Notes under the pieces: generated by a model
Told to the model about the DNA's origin: nothing
Databases searched by the model: none
What the model saw: only the letters and a program-made list of their open reading frames with translations
From: Acidobacteriota bacterium
GTDB taxonomy: Bacteria > Acidobacteriota > Vicinamibacteria > Vicinamibacterales > UBA2999
DNA length: 32,649 nt
Assembly: GCA_020851325.1 (NCBI GenBank)
Contig: JADZCY010000354.1
Span: 1-32,649, forward strand
Direction: 5' to 3'
Made by a program: the position numbers and the translations under genes
Shown: one piece after another, positions 6,905 to 13,891 of the stretch
Layout of the letters: the number at the start of each line of letters is the position of its first letter
Position numbering within the stretch: position 1 is the first letter of the stretch

Positions 6905-8738
6905 TACACTGATCCGCGCGCTGACCGCAGCCAAGCAGGACGGCAACGAGGAAGCGGCCGAGGAACTTCGGCAGATGCTGGCGGCCACCTATCAGTCCGA
7001 AGTGCCGTCGCCGCTCGAAGGCATGTCGGACGCCGAGAAGTACGCGGCGAATTGGAGTGCGGGCGTTCGCCAGTTGGGCCGTGGTGCCATGGATCTGGTC
7101 GGCCTGCGATCGGACGAAGACGTCGCCGAGTCGCGCGCGCGCGATCAGGAACTGGCCGACAGCGTGCGAGGCGGTGGCGCCGTGCAGCTCGCCGGCAACA
7201 TCGCGCCGACGCTCGCGATTCCCTATGGCGCCGTGACGCGCGGCCTGTCGTCCATTCCGCGAGTCGGTGCAGCGATCAAGGCAGCAGGAGTCGGCACGCG
7301 CGTGCTGCCGACCATGATGGCCGAGGGCGTGGGCACAGGCGCGATGCTCGGCGCGCTGCGGGAGACGGGCGAAGGCGAGTCGCGCGTGATGAATACCGCC
7401 ACCGGCGCAGTCGGCGGCGCCGTCGTTCCGGCAGCCCTCGGCGCGGCCGGTGCGCTCGGTCGGCGACTGCTCCCGAGCGCCGTGGGCGGCGAACGGCTCG
7501 GCGAGCGCGCCGTAGGGCGTAGGCTCGCCGGAGCGGTGGGCGATGATCTGCCGGACGCGACACGTCGATTGCAGCAGTTCACGCGCGGCGCGCAGCAGGG
7601 ACTTGACGTCCCGCCGGCGTCCACGGCGATGGTCACGCAGAACGCGGAACTCGCGGCAATGGAACTCGCCGATCGCGCTTTGCCGCGCTCACAGCGCGCC
7701 TGGGCGGCGTTCGATGAGGCGCTGGATAACGCGCGCTGGGACATTCTCGATCGCCGCCTCGGCTCTGCGACGACGCTTGAAGCGGCCAGGGAAGCCACGG
7801 AAGAGTTTGCGAATCGGGAAATCCCGAGAATCTTCGCCCGCGTCCGGCCGGCGAAGTTCACGCAAGCCTCGCAGGACTTCACGGCCGGGTTGCGGCGCGA
7901 ATTGCTCTCGCCGACCAACATTGCAGACCCTGCGGCGCGGCGCGTGTTCGCGCACATCGCATCGACGGAATCGAAGTTGAAGCGCGCCGGCGGCGGCTGG
8001 ACACCGGCGACGCTTTGGAAAGAACGCCAGACGCTCAGTGCGTGGCTCAACGGGACGCCGCCTTCCGGCAAGGTCGAGGTGCGCGCGCCGAAAATGGACC
8101 ACTTCATCATGGAAGCGCGCAACGCCATCGACGCGACGCTAAACCGCGCGACCGATGATGCGTGGACGCCATTTCTGCAATCCTTTGGCGAGCGACTCAG
8201 CGCCGAGACACGAGCCAAAGCCGGCATGAACATCCGCAATGTGTTCTTCGATGACGCGCTGACTGTTGCGAGAGGTGGCACAACCGCAGCCGGCAATCCC
8301 AAGGTCACGCGCGCGGCGATGCAGAAGGCCTACAGCAAGTTCGGCAGCGACAAATTCGGCCCCACGCTTGACACTGATGCGGATGACGCTGCACGCACCG
8401 TCGTGGACAGCCTCAACGCGCAGGAAGTCTTGCAGCGCGCCAAGTCCACCATGACCGGGCGCGGCGGGTCACAGACGACGCCGCTGGCGTTGCGTGTGGC
8501 TCAGGAATCAACCGGATCGAATGGTGCGTTCATGGAAATCGCGCAGAGCATCGCGCGGTACGCCAGTCGCCGCGATCAGCAGCTGATGACTCGCGCGCTC
8601 GAAGATCCGCAGTTCGCCTTGCGACTCCTGCAGAGCGGTCAGGCGCAGCTATCGCCGATTGCGCGCCGCGACCTTGCCTTGATAGCGGCGTCGCAGCGTG
8701 TAGCGCTCCCAGTGGCGGCGAACGAACTCGCGAACTAG
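6894..8738 (+). CDS. large internal virion / ejection protein (gp16-like role)
   Basis: A 614-residue protein from GTG 6894, overlapping the previous gene by 11 nt. An N-terminal acidic helix (residues 10-60) precedes Gly/Ala-rich, weakly hydrophobic stretches at about 95-145 and 160-200 (GAVGGAVVPAALGAAGALG) that could insert in a membrane. The remainder is helical and Arg/Ala-rich. Size, composition and third place in the cluster match the large ejected protein that escorts DNA through the envelope. No peptidoglycan-hydrolase motif is visible. It ends before a strong terminator, closing the first late block. Confidence 0.6.
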   Translation: MDANTLIRALTAAKQDGNEEAAEELRQMLAATYQSEVPSPLEGMSDAEKYAANWSAGVRQLGRGAMDLVGLRSDEDVAESRARDQELADSVRGGGAVQLAGNIAPTLAIPYGAVTRGLSSIPRVGAAIKAAGVGTRVLPTMMAEGVGTGAMLGALRETGEGESRVMNTATGAVGGAVVPAALGAAGALGRRLLPSAVGGERLGERAVGRRLAGAVGDDLPDATRRLQQFTRGAQQGLDVPPASTAMVTQNAELAAMELADRALPRSQRAWAAFDEALDNARWDILDRRLGSATTLEAAREATEEFANREIPRIFARVRPAKFTQASQDFTAGLRRELLSPTNIADPAARRVFAHIASTESKLKRAGGGWTPATLWKERQTLSAWLNGTPPSGKVEVRAPKMDHFIMEARNAIDATLNRATDDAWTPFLQSFGERLSAETRAKAGMNIRNVFFDDALTVARGGTTAAGNPKVTRAAMQKAYSKFGSDKFGPTLDTDADDAARTVVDSLNAQEVLQRAKSTMTGRGGSQTTPLALRVAQESTGSNGAFMEIAQSIARYASRRDQQLMTRALEDPQFALRLLQSGQAQLSPIARRDLALIAASQRVALPVAANELAN

Positions 8739-8840
8739 CGGCGTGAGGTAGGCGATTCCGAGCGTTACGGCCTGAATCGCGCCGACGATGACGCCGGTCC
8801 AGAACGCGGCCCACGGATAGCCGAAAGGGTCGTCAAACAT
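8649..8840 (-). CDS. possible opposite-strand small membrane protein, 63 aa
   Basis: The minus strand encodes a 63-residue peptide starting at 8840, antisense to the last 90 nt of the large ejection gene. It reads like a real protein: an MFDDPFGYPWAAFW start, a membrane span at about residues 14-36 (TGVIVGAIQAVTLGIAYL) and a basic C-terminus (RRHWERYTLRRRYQGK). Third codon positions are GC-rich outside the overlap. The only ribosome-like element is the G-run that is also the terminator stem. It could be a holin or antiholin-like protein or a chance reading frame. Confidence 0.35.
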   Translation of the reverse strand: MFDDPFGYPWAAFWTGVIVGAIQAVTLGIAYLTPLVREFVRRHWERYTLRRRYQGKVAARNRR

Positions 8841-8842
8841 CT

Positions 8843-8865
8843 AGCCCCCGCGCGGGGCTTTTTTC
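8843..8865 (+). terminator. Rho-independent terminator after ejection genes
   Basis: AGCCCC (8843-8848) pairs with GGGGCT (8854-8859) around a CGCGC loop, followed by a run of six T (8859-8864). It separates the head/ejection block from the tailspike gene. Confidence 0.8.
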
Positions 8866-8890
8866 TTGCCCATAGGAGCCGAGACTACCC

Positions 8891-10468
8891 ATGTCCGCCC
8901 CGCTGTTTCAACTGCCGAAGGCGCAGGCGCTGAACGCCTCGGCCAATCCGGTCGCCAACGCCGAACTGTATTTCTTCGCCGCCGGCACCTCGACGCCGCA
9001 GAATACCTATACGGATTCGGCGCTTAGCGTCCCGCACACTCACCCGGTCGCAGCGTCCGCCTCGGGCGTGTTTCCGCCGATCTTCCTCGACCCGGACTTA
9101 ATCTACAAAGTCGACCTGCGCACACCGGCAGGCGTGTCCTTCACCGGCTATCCGGTCGATGACGTCGCGCCGCTGCGGGTCACGCGCGCCACGGTCGCGG
9201 AAATCCTGACGCCGCGCACGACGCAGGAAATCGCCGCAGGCGTCACGCCGAGCGACTATTTCTACCCGCCGGGCAACGTGCTGCGCTATGGCGCGGACAA
9301 CACCGGCGCGGCGTCGAGCACGTCGGCCATTCAAGCGGCGATCAACACCGGCCACGACGTCACGTTCCCGGCGGGTTCGTACCTTGCGCAAGGGTTGACG
9401 CAAACGCTGGACTTCCAGCGCTTCAAGGCCGAGGGCAACGTCCGCGTCATCAAGAACGCGAACGGGCCGATCCTCACCTGCGCGGGTGATGACGTCGAAT
9501 TGAACGGCATTGGCTTTCGCGGCGATGCGGCAAGCCCGACGTACACCGGCGATGGCGTCGTCATCAGCGGCAACAACCCGCGCGTGTACAACTGCGGCGT
9601 GCGCTGGATCAGCGGCATTCCGCTGCTCGCCACCGGTGCCGCCGTGCAGATCGACGGCACCTGCGACATCTACCAGACGACCGACGCGGGAGGCTATGAC
9701 ATCGTGGTCGGCGTGAGCGGCACGGCGACGCTGTATCACCGCGTCAAGGGTATCCGCACCTCCCAGGCCACGGGCGGAATCAAGCTCATCGACACCGGTT
9801 CCGCAGTGGTCTCCGACTCGCAGTTCGGCAAGCTCTTTGTCGACGCGGGAACCTCGCCGGCCGGCGTCAACGGCGGCAACTTCACGGGAAACCGCATTCT
9901 CGGCGCCGTCAGCGTCGAACTGTCGTCGGCGACGTTCGCCGGCAACACCTTCGGCGCGGTGACGATCACCTTTGGCGCCGGCACGTCGGGGCATTCGCTC
10001 GACGACTCCAACACGCTCGCGAGTGGTGCTGCAATCACCGACAACAGCACGGGCAGCAACATCGTCGATCTGCGGCTCGTCGTGCCCACGGCGTACACGC
10101 CGGCGTGGACGGGCGCGTCGGCCGATCCCGCGCTCGGCGACGGCACGCTCATCGGCTTGGCGAGCAAGCTCGGCCGCGTCGTGACCGTGCAGCTGCGTCT
10201 GATCGCTGGCACCACGACGACCTTTGGCACCGGCGTTTGGTACTTCTCGCTGCCATTCGTGCCGAGCACCACGCAGCAGGCGGTGGGCGCGGCTCATGCG
10301 GTCGATTCCGGCACGACTAATGTCGTGGGCGTCTGCGAGACGCTCACCGATGGCACCGCGCGCATGCAGGTGTACTTCGATGCAGCCAACGCCGCCGGCG
10401 CCGCGGTCCCCTTCACCTGGGCGAGCGGCGACGAGCTGCGTGCGTCAGTGACGTACTACACGGCCTGA
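8891..10468 (+). CDS. tailspike / receptor-binding protein with beta-helix
   Basis: A 525-residue protein after the terminator. Residues 1-110 form an N-terminal anchor (pattern PLFQLPKAQALNASANPVANAELYFFAAG, shared among many tail-fibre proteins of GC-rich phages, followed by LDPDLIYKVDLRTPAG). Residues 125-390 read as a right-handed beta-helix with a pectate-lyase-like opening: VLRYGADNTGAASSTSAIQA then VTFPAGSYL, followed by regular rungs. Residues 395-525 form a compact C-terminal beta domain (GRVVTVQLRLIAG...WYFSLPF...ASVTYY). It probably binds and may cleave host surface polysaccharide at the tail tip. No catalytic residues can be assigned by eye. AGGAG lies 13 nt before the ATG. Confidence 0.8.
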   Translation: MSAPLFQLPKAQALNASANPVANAELYFFAAGTSTPQNTYTDSALSVPHTHPVAASASGVFPPIFLDPDLIYKVDLRTPAGVSFTGYPVDDVAPLRVTRATVAEILTPRTTQEIAAGVTPSDYFYPPGNVLRYGADNTGAASSTSAIQAAINTGHDVTFPAGSYLAQGLTQTLDFQRFKAEGNVRVIKNANGPILTCAGDDVELNGIGFRGDAASPTYTGDGVVISGNNPRVYNCGVRWISGIPLLATGAAVQIDGTCDIYQTTDAGGYDIVVGVSGTATLYHRVKGIRTSQATGGIKLIDTGSAVVSDSQFGKLFVDAGTSPAGVNGGNFTGNRILGAVSVELSSATFAGNTFGAVTITFGAGTSGHSLDDSNTLASGAAITDNSTGSNIVDLRLVVPTAYTPAWTGASADPALGDGTLIGLASKLGRVVTVQLRLIAGTTTTFGTGVWYFSLPFVPSTTQQAVGAAHAVDSGTTNVVGVCETLTDGTARMQVYFDAANAAGAAVPFTWASGDELRASVTYYTA

Positions 10469-10472
10469 CGCG

Positions 10473-10706
10473 ATGGACCAAACGCTAATCAACATCGCAT
10501 TTACCCTCGCGGGTGGGCTGGGGAGCTTCGTGCTAAAAGCGACCTGGGACGCGCTGAACTTGCTGCGGAAAGACCTTGCCGAGTTGCAGAAGTCGATCAG
10601 CACGCAGTACGTACGGCGCGAGGACTTCCGCGACCACGCGCAGGACATCAAGGAAATGCTCGTGCGCATCGAGGCGAAGCTAGACAGCAAGCAGGACAAG
10701 CCGTAA
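10473..10706 (+). CDS. XhlA/holin-like membrane-anchored coiled-coil protein
   Basis: A 77-residue protein with an N-terminal hydrophobic segment at residues 5-25 (LINIAFTLAGGLGSFVLKA) and a charged heptad-like helix from 28 to 75 (LLRKDLAELQKSI...MLVRIEAKLDSKQ). The layout is common among small phage proteins placed just before endolysins and labelled XhlA-like or holin accessory. It lies 4 nt after the tailspike stop and its own stop shares one base with the endolysin start. Probably associates with the inner membrane during lysis; a virion role is the alternative. Confidence 0.6.
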   Translation: MDQTLINIAFTLAGGLGSFVLKATWDALNLLRKDLAELQKSISTQYVRREDFRDHAQDIKEMLVRIEAKLDSKQDKP

Positions 10707-11128
10707 TGGCATCTCGAAAGCTCGAAGACCTCGCCCCGCTGTTCCGGGCCCGCGTCGCCGAATGGCTGGCCGACTGCCACGCCGAATCGCTCGAAGTGCT
10801 AGTCTACTGTACGTACCGCAGCCACAACGAACAGGCCGACCTCTACAAGATTGGCCGCACGGTGAAGGGCGCAGGCGTGACCAAGACCCGCCCGATGGGC
10901 CGCAAGGTCACGAACGCCAAGCCTGGCCAAAGCGCCCACCAGTACGGCCTCGCCATCGACTTCGTGCCGATGAAGAACGGCAAAGCGATGTGGGGCGACG
11001 CCAAGGCGTATGACGCCGCAATCGCGCTGGCGCTCGAGCGCGGCATGGAATCGCTGCGGCCGTACGAGCTCGCACACCTGCAGGTCGCCGGATTCAACTG
11101 GCGCGAACACGCGAGGAAATCCGCATGA
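10706..11128 (+). CDS. endolysin, M15-family peptidase
   Basis: A 140-residue enzyme of the M15 (VanY / T5-endolysin) peptidase type that would cut the peptide stems of peptidoglycan. The zinc-site motif SxHxxGxAxD is intact as SAHQYGLAID (residues 76-85, ligands H78 and D85). The second motif ExxH is ELAH (E121 general base, H124 third ligand). The CTYRSHNEQADLYKIGRT segment near 35-52 matches the family. No signal peptide or wall-binding domain is present, so it needs a holin for export. It is flanked by an XhlA-like gene and a holin gene, with one-base and four-base overlaps. Confidence 0.9.
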   Translation: MASRKLEDLAPLFRARVAEWLADCHAESLEVLVYCTYRSHNEQADLYKIGRTVKGAGVTKTRPMGRKVTNAKPGQSAHQYGLAIDFVPMKNGKAMWGDAKAYDAAIALALERGMESLRPYELAHLQVAGFNWREHARKSA

Positions 11129-11388
11129 CCACGACCAAAGCTGTCGCCGTTGCGAGCGCGAAAGATCCTGCCGCCTGGGTGGCGTTCGCGGGCTTCGTGC
11201 TCGGCGGCATCCAGACACTGATCGGCGCGAGCGGCGACACGCTGTTCAGCGCGCGCACCATGGGCATGCTGACGCTCGGCCTGGGTGTCGCAGGCCTGAT
11301 CGTGCGCGGAGTGGAGATGTATTTCCTCAAGCGCACGCCCGTTGAGCCGCCGCACGACGACGGCACGGCTGCCGACGACACGCAGTGA
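11125..11388 (+). CDS. holin, two-membrane-span type
   Basis: An 87-residue protein starting within the endolysin stop (ATGA). It has two clear membrane segments, about residues 16-36 (AAWVAFAGFVLGGIQTLIGA) and 43-66 (ARTMGMLTLGLGVAGLIVRG), and a short acidic, hydrophilic C-terminus. Size and topology fit a class II-like holin that opens the inner membrane for the endolysin. Position between endolysin and spanin genes supports this. No holin family is recognised by name. Confidence 0.75.
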   Translation: MTTTKAVAVASAKDPAAWVAFAGFVLGGIQTLIGASGDTLFSARTMGMLTLGLGVAGLIVRGVEMYFLKRTPVEPPHDDGTAADDTQ

Positions 11389-12104
11389 TCCCGTACCGCC
11401 TGCTCGCGTCGATCGTCGCCGCGCTGGTGCTGCTCGGCGGTACGTACGCACTCGGCCGCAGTCATGCGAGCGCAGCGTGGGAGCAGCGCTGGACGGCGCG
11501 TGAGACGGCGCTACGGGATGCCGCGCGCGACGCACAGCGCATCGCCGACGACGTGCTCGCGCGACAGCGCGCGGCGACCGAGGATGCTGCGAGGAGGTTT
11601 GCCGATGCTCAGAGAGATGGCGCGCGTGTCGCTGGTGTCAATCGCGATCTCGATCGGCGGCTGCGCGACGCGCTACGTCGCGACAGAGTGCCCGCCGCCT
11701 GTCCCGATGCCGGTCGAGCTGAGCCAGCCCCCGCCGCAGGAGTCGATGCAGCAGCGATTGCAGGCGATCTATCTGCGCTGGCTCGGGACTGCGCCGAGCA
11801 GCACGACCGACTCGCAGAGCAGGTGAGAGCGCTGCAGGCGGCGTGGCCGCGCTCCTTCGGCAGCCGCACTTTGCGGTCGATCCAGTCCGTCACGCCGCCC
11901 CCGCGCGCTCGTGAGTCGTCGGCGGACAGGTCGGGAGTGGCATCAACGCGCCCTTGCGCGTGCGCCACCGGCGTCGCTGGCCGACGGCGAGGCGGTACAC
12001 GCTCATCGGATGGCCGTAGCCGTTGCAGTGCTCGACCAGGTCCTCTTCGGTCATCGTGTAGACCCAGCCGCCGCACTCGCCCGACAGCCATTCCCGCACA
12101 ATGA
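11385..12104 (+). CDS. Rz-like i-spanin with unusual long C-terminal reading frame
   Basis: Starts at GTG overlapping the holin stop (GTGA). Residues 1-155 are a typical inner-membrane spanin: a signal anchor at 5-25 (LLASIVAALVLLGGTYALG) followed by a periplasmic Ala/Arg/Asp coiled coil, with two cysteines near residues 107 and 136. It joins the outer-membrane Rz1 to fuse the envelopes at lysis. Rz1 is nested in another frame. After residue ~155 (LQAAW) the frame continues to 239 residues with Arg/Ser/Pro-rich sequence, and its last 215 nt are antisense to a convincing zinc-ribbon gene. That tail looks non-native: either a true overlap, or a lost stop or small indel near 11850. Function is confident; the end is not. 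Confidence 0.75.
   Translation: MIPYRLLASIVAALVLLGGTYALGRSHASAAWEQRWTARETALRDAARDAQRIADDVLARQRAATEDAARRFADAQRDGARVAGVNRDLDRRLRDALRRDRVPAACPDAGRAEPAPAAGVDAAAIAGDLSALARDCAEQHDRLAEQVRALQAAWPRSFGSRTLRSIQSVTPPPRARESSADRSGVASTRPCACATGVAGRRRGGTRSSDGRSRCSARPGPLRSSCRPSRRTRPTAIPAQ
11605..11826 (+). CDS. Rz1-like o-spanin lipoprotein, nested in Rz
   Basis: A 73-residue lipoprotein encoded in another frame wholly inside the Rz gene. The ATG is preceded by a very strong GAGGAGG (11591-11597) with 7-nt spacing. The N-terminus is a short lipoprotein signal (VSLVSIAISIGGC) with lipobox SIGG|C20, and the mature part is proline-rich (ECPPPVPMPVELSQPPPQ), as in o-spanins. It would be lipidated at C20, sorted to the outer membrane and pair with the Rz C-terminus. 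The same frame is open further upstream, but the lipobox and ribosome site fix this start. Confidence 0.88.
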   Translation: MLREMARVSLVSIAISIGGCATRYVATECPPPVPMPVELSQPPPQESMQQRLQAIYLRWLGTAPSSTTDSQSR

Positions 12105-12282
12105 GGCAATGCGCGCATGTCTTGTGAGTTACGACGCGGCCGTCCGAGACCCCGGTTTCGTATCGGTATTGCTCTCCGCGCTCAATGCCGCGGCCGCACT
12201 CACAGCAGCGATGCGACTTGGCGGCTTTCCGCGTCACGTCCGACAGCACAAGCAATTTATCGACGTCCTCGATCATGCACAT
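11890..12282 (-). CDS. zinc-ribbon-like hypothetical protein, 130 aa
   Basis: Last gene of the leftward early operon. It has two CxxC knuckles, C26/C29 and C56/C59, with nearby His53 and His58, a likely structural zinc site, then EWLSGECGGWVY and a basic tail. The GGGAGG site is 5 nt before the ATG at 12282; the start codon lies inside a GATCATG-CA-CATGATC dyad (12271-12286). Phages often carry such small zinc proteins of unknown role. Its 3' part overlaps the extended Rz frame on the other strand by 215 nt; codon quality favours this gene there. No terminator follows it. Confidence 0.7.
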   Translation of the reverse strand: MCMIEDVDKLLVLSDVTRKAAKSHRCCECGRGIERGEQYRYETGVSDGRVVTHKTCAHCLIVREWLSGECGGWVYTMTEEDLVEHCNGYGHPMSVYRLAVGQRRRWRTRKGALMPLPTCPPTTHERAGAA

Positions 12283-12500
12283 GATCGCCTCCCGCGCTTC
12301 ACCGGCCGCTCCCAGCTCAGCGTGACGCGCACGGGTTCGTAGACGTGCAGCGCATAGGGATCGTTCAGTGCAGCCGCTTTCTCCCGTGCCGCGCGCTGCG
12401 TTTCGAACACGCCGCAGTGGGTCGCGAACCTACGCGCGCCAACGCTGTGTACTGCAAGCCCCCACAGCAGCAGCGTGCCGTAGTCTTTGCGGCGGGTCAT
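12273..12500 (-). CDS. small hypothetical protein, 75 aa
   Basis: The start at ATG 12500 overlaps the methyltransferase stop (ATGA); a longer in-frame opening runs into the methyltransferase gene and is unlikely. The product begins MTRRKDYGTLLLWGLAVHSVG and has a compact mixed alpha/beta appearance with a QRAAREKAAALND helix and a C-terminal basic tail. No family recognised. It overlaps the next gene by 10 nt, so it belongs to the same transcript. Confidence 0.55.
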   Translation of the reverse strand: MTRRKDYGTLLLWGLAVHSVGARRFATHCGVFETQRAAREKAAALNDPYALHVYEPVRVTLSWERPVKRGRRSCA

Positions 12501-13021
12501 GGCGCAGCTTCCTCGCCCAGCTTCATGAAGCACACCCAATGCGTCGAGCGCACGGTGCGATGGCCGAACAGCGGCAGGTGCGGCGTGAGATCAAGCACCG
12601 CGCTGAGTTTGATCGAGTGCTCGGCCCACTTGAAAATGAGCGTCCCGTGCGGCTTCAGCACGCGAAAGCACTCGGCGAATCCGGCGCGCAGCACTGCTTG
12701 CCAATCAATGGGCAGGGCGCCGTAGAGCTTGCGGAACTTGCCGTTTCGCCCGGTGCGACTCAGCCCGATGTGCGGCGGATCGAACACGACCAGGTAGAAC
12801 GATTCGTCGGTAAACGGCAGCGCAGTGAAGTCGGCGACGATGTCGGGAGCAACGACCGCGGGCTTGCGGCCAGCGCTCTTGCCGTCCTTCGTCCAGTCGC
12901 GATCGACGATCTCCTGCCGCTTGTCGATGAAGAGGGCCCGACGATCCGCACTGTCGAACCACATCATTCGCGGTCCGCAGCAGGCATCGAGGATCGGCGG
13001 CAGGATTAGTTGTGCGCTCAT
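12497..13021 (-). CDS. class I SAM-dependent methyltransferase (DNA MTase-like)
   Basis: Read from ATG 13021 the protein has 174 residues. It has a class I methyltransferase core: LDACCGPRMMWFD (residues 11-23) as the SAM-binding motif I, ADRRALFIDKR as motif II, VADFTALPF near 62-70, and VVFDPPHIG (78-86) as the catalytic motif IV of the D/N-P-P-[YFWH] type used for amino-group methylation of DNA bases. RVLKPHGTLIFKW (120-132) is the usual following strand. It may protect phage DNA from restriction, but no target-recognition domain is visible. An AGGAGG site 8 nt upstream supports this internal start, although the frame stays open upstream to a second plausible start at 13228. Confidence 0.8.
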   Translation of the reverse strand: MSAQLILPPILDACCGPRMMWFDSADRRALFIDKRQEIVDRDWTKDGKSAGRKPAVVAPDIVADFTALPFTDESFYLVVFDPPHIGLSRTGRNGKFRKLYGALPIDWQAVLRAGFAECFRVLKPHGTLIFKWAEHSIKLSAVLDLTPHLPLFGHRTVRSTHWVCFMKLGEEAAP

Positions 13022-13228
13022 TCGCACGCCCCTCCTGCATCCGCTCCGCACTCTGACGCCATCGAGCATCATGGATGCCGCCCGCTCGGCGTCTAGCTTG
13101 CGAGCGAAGCGGAGCGCCAAGTCAGGATCTTGGCCCCATGCCGACGAACCCTGCCAGTAGTCTGGCTTGGTGACGTGCGACCACGCGCCTTCGATGACCC
13201 AGCCGTAGCTATCAGTCGTCGTTGTCAT
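12497..13228 (-). CDS. alternative 243-aa fusion: small N-terminal module in frame with the methyltransferase
   Basis: ATG 13228 overlaps the stop of the preceding gene (ATGA), so ribosomes probably start here. The first 60 residues (MTTTTDSYGWVIEGAWSH, then DYWQGSSAWGQDPDLALRFARKLDAERAASMML) look like a separate small phage protein that usually ends soon after. Here no stop intervenes: about ten Arg/Gly/Val residues link it to the methyltransferase start. So translation from 13228 must yield a 243-residue fusion, unless the linker has a lost stop. One base off frame, a TGA overlaps the methyltransferase ATG, which would restore the usual separated arrangement. Listed as an alternative to the shorter gene. 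Confidence 0.5.
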   Translation of the reverse strand: MTTTTDSYGWVIEGAWSHVTKPDYWQGSSAWGQDPDLALRFARKLDAERAASMMLDGVRVRSGCRRGVRMSAQLILPPILDACCGPRMMWFDSADRRALFIDKRQEIVDRDWTKDGKSAGRKPAVVAPDIVADFTALPFTDESFYLVVFDPPHIGLSRTGRNGKFRKLYGALPIDWQAVLRAGFAECFRVLKPHGTLIFKWAEHSIKLSAVLDLTPHLPLFGHRTVRSTHWVCFMKLGEEAAP

Positions 13229-13491
13229 CGCATCCGCTCCATTGTAGGTAGTCTGCCCGTGTACTGGAAAACGGTCTGCGCGATCCGCTGGACCTCCCCG
13301 CTGCGACGCCACGCCTGCACGATGCTGTCTGCCGCTCGCATGGTGACCGGGTAATGCTGGTGGTACTCCGGCACACCGGCGTTGATAAGGACGCGCTCGA
13401 TCTCGCTCGTGGTGAACGGCTCCCGCGACTCGACGCGCGCCGTCACCTTGTCCAGCGCGCTCTGCGGTATTTCGACCCCGTATGACTTCAC
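13225..13491 (-). CDS. hypothetical protein, 88 aa
   Basis: Starts at GTG 13491 overlapping the stop of the 41-residue gene (GTGA), with GGAGGT 8 nt upstream; the longer in-frame opening to 13659 runs through two other small genes. The protein starts VKSYGVEIPQSALDKV and is helical, with FTTSEIERVLINAGVP (about 26-41) and a C-terminal IVQAWRRSGEVQRIAQTVFQ segment that could be a winged-helix-like DNA-binding part. No family named. Its stop overlaps the next start. Confidence 0.65.
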   Translation of the reverse strand: MKSYGVEIPQSALDKVTARVESREPFTTSEIERVLINAGVPEYHQHYPVTMRAADSIVQAWRRSGEVQRIAQTVFQYTGRLPTMERMR

Positions 13492-13613
13492 GACTGCCCA
13501 CCTCCCGCGCTTGTCGTCTGTCGTGGAGGTAGACGAAGCGCCTTGCTCTGCCGGCGTAGCAGCGCCTTCAGCCGGGGCGATGTCCCCACCTTCGCGGTCA
13601 GTACCTCGGTCAT
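13488..13613 (-). CDS. very small protein, 41 aa
   Basis: ATG 13613 with GAGG 7 nt upstream and a stop overlapping the next GTG. The peptide is MTEVLTAKVGTSPRLKALLR then QSKALRLPPR and ends SAGGGQS: basic, no membrane segment. The exact fit between neighbouring signals supports it; the function is unknown. Confidence 0.45.
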   Translation of the reverse strand: MTEVLTAKVGTSPRLKALLRRQSKALRLPPRQTTSAGGGQS

Positions 13614-13686
13614 GTTCGTTCCTCGGGTGCGCTGGACGCTGCTCTGATCGGCCAACCAAGCAGAATTCGGACGACGTTCTCGGCCC

Positions 13687-13860
13687 TCAGATTCTCGCCA
13701 CCACGGCCGCGAGTGCTATCGCGCCGGGCGCCGTGACCGTAAGGATGTGCGTGCCGCCGGGCCAGTCGCGCGACCAGTCTCGGTGCTGCTCGTCGATAAG
13801 CCGCTCCAGCTCGGCGACCCGTTTGCGCAGGCGGTGGGCTTCGCGTTGAGAGATCGTCAT
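13687..13860 (-). CDS. small coiled-coil protein, 57 aa
   Basis: ATG 13860 has GGAGG 5 nt upstream and lies 31 nt after the DUF6745-like stop. The product begins MTISQREAHRLRKRVAELER, a strongly charged helix with a heptad pattern to about residue 30, then DWPGGTHILTVTAPGAIALA, a beta/hydrophobic end. I recall similar small proteins (helix followed by GGxHIxTV) in many phages of GC-rich hosts, role unknown. From 13686 to 13614 a further 25-codon frame (LRAENVVRILLGWP...) runs up to the next ATGA but has no ATG/GTG/TTG start. Confidence 0.65.
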   Translation of the reverse strand: MTISQREAHRLRKRVAELERLIDEQHRDWSRDWPGGTHILTVTAPGAIALAAVVARI

Positions 13861-13891
13861 CGAGGCCTCCGATGCTGGTCGGCGAGCGTGG

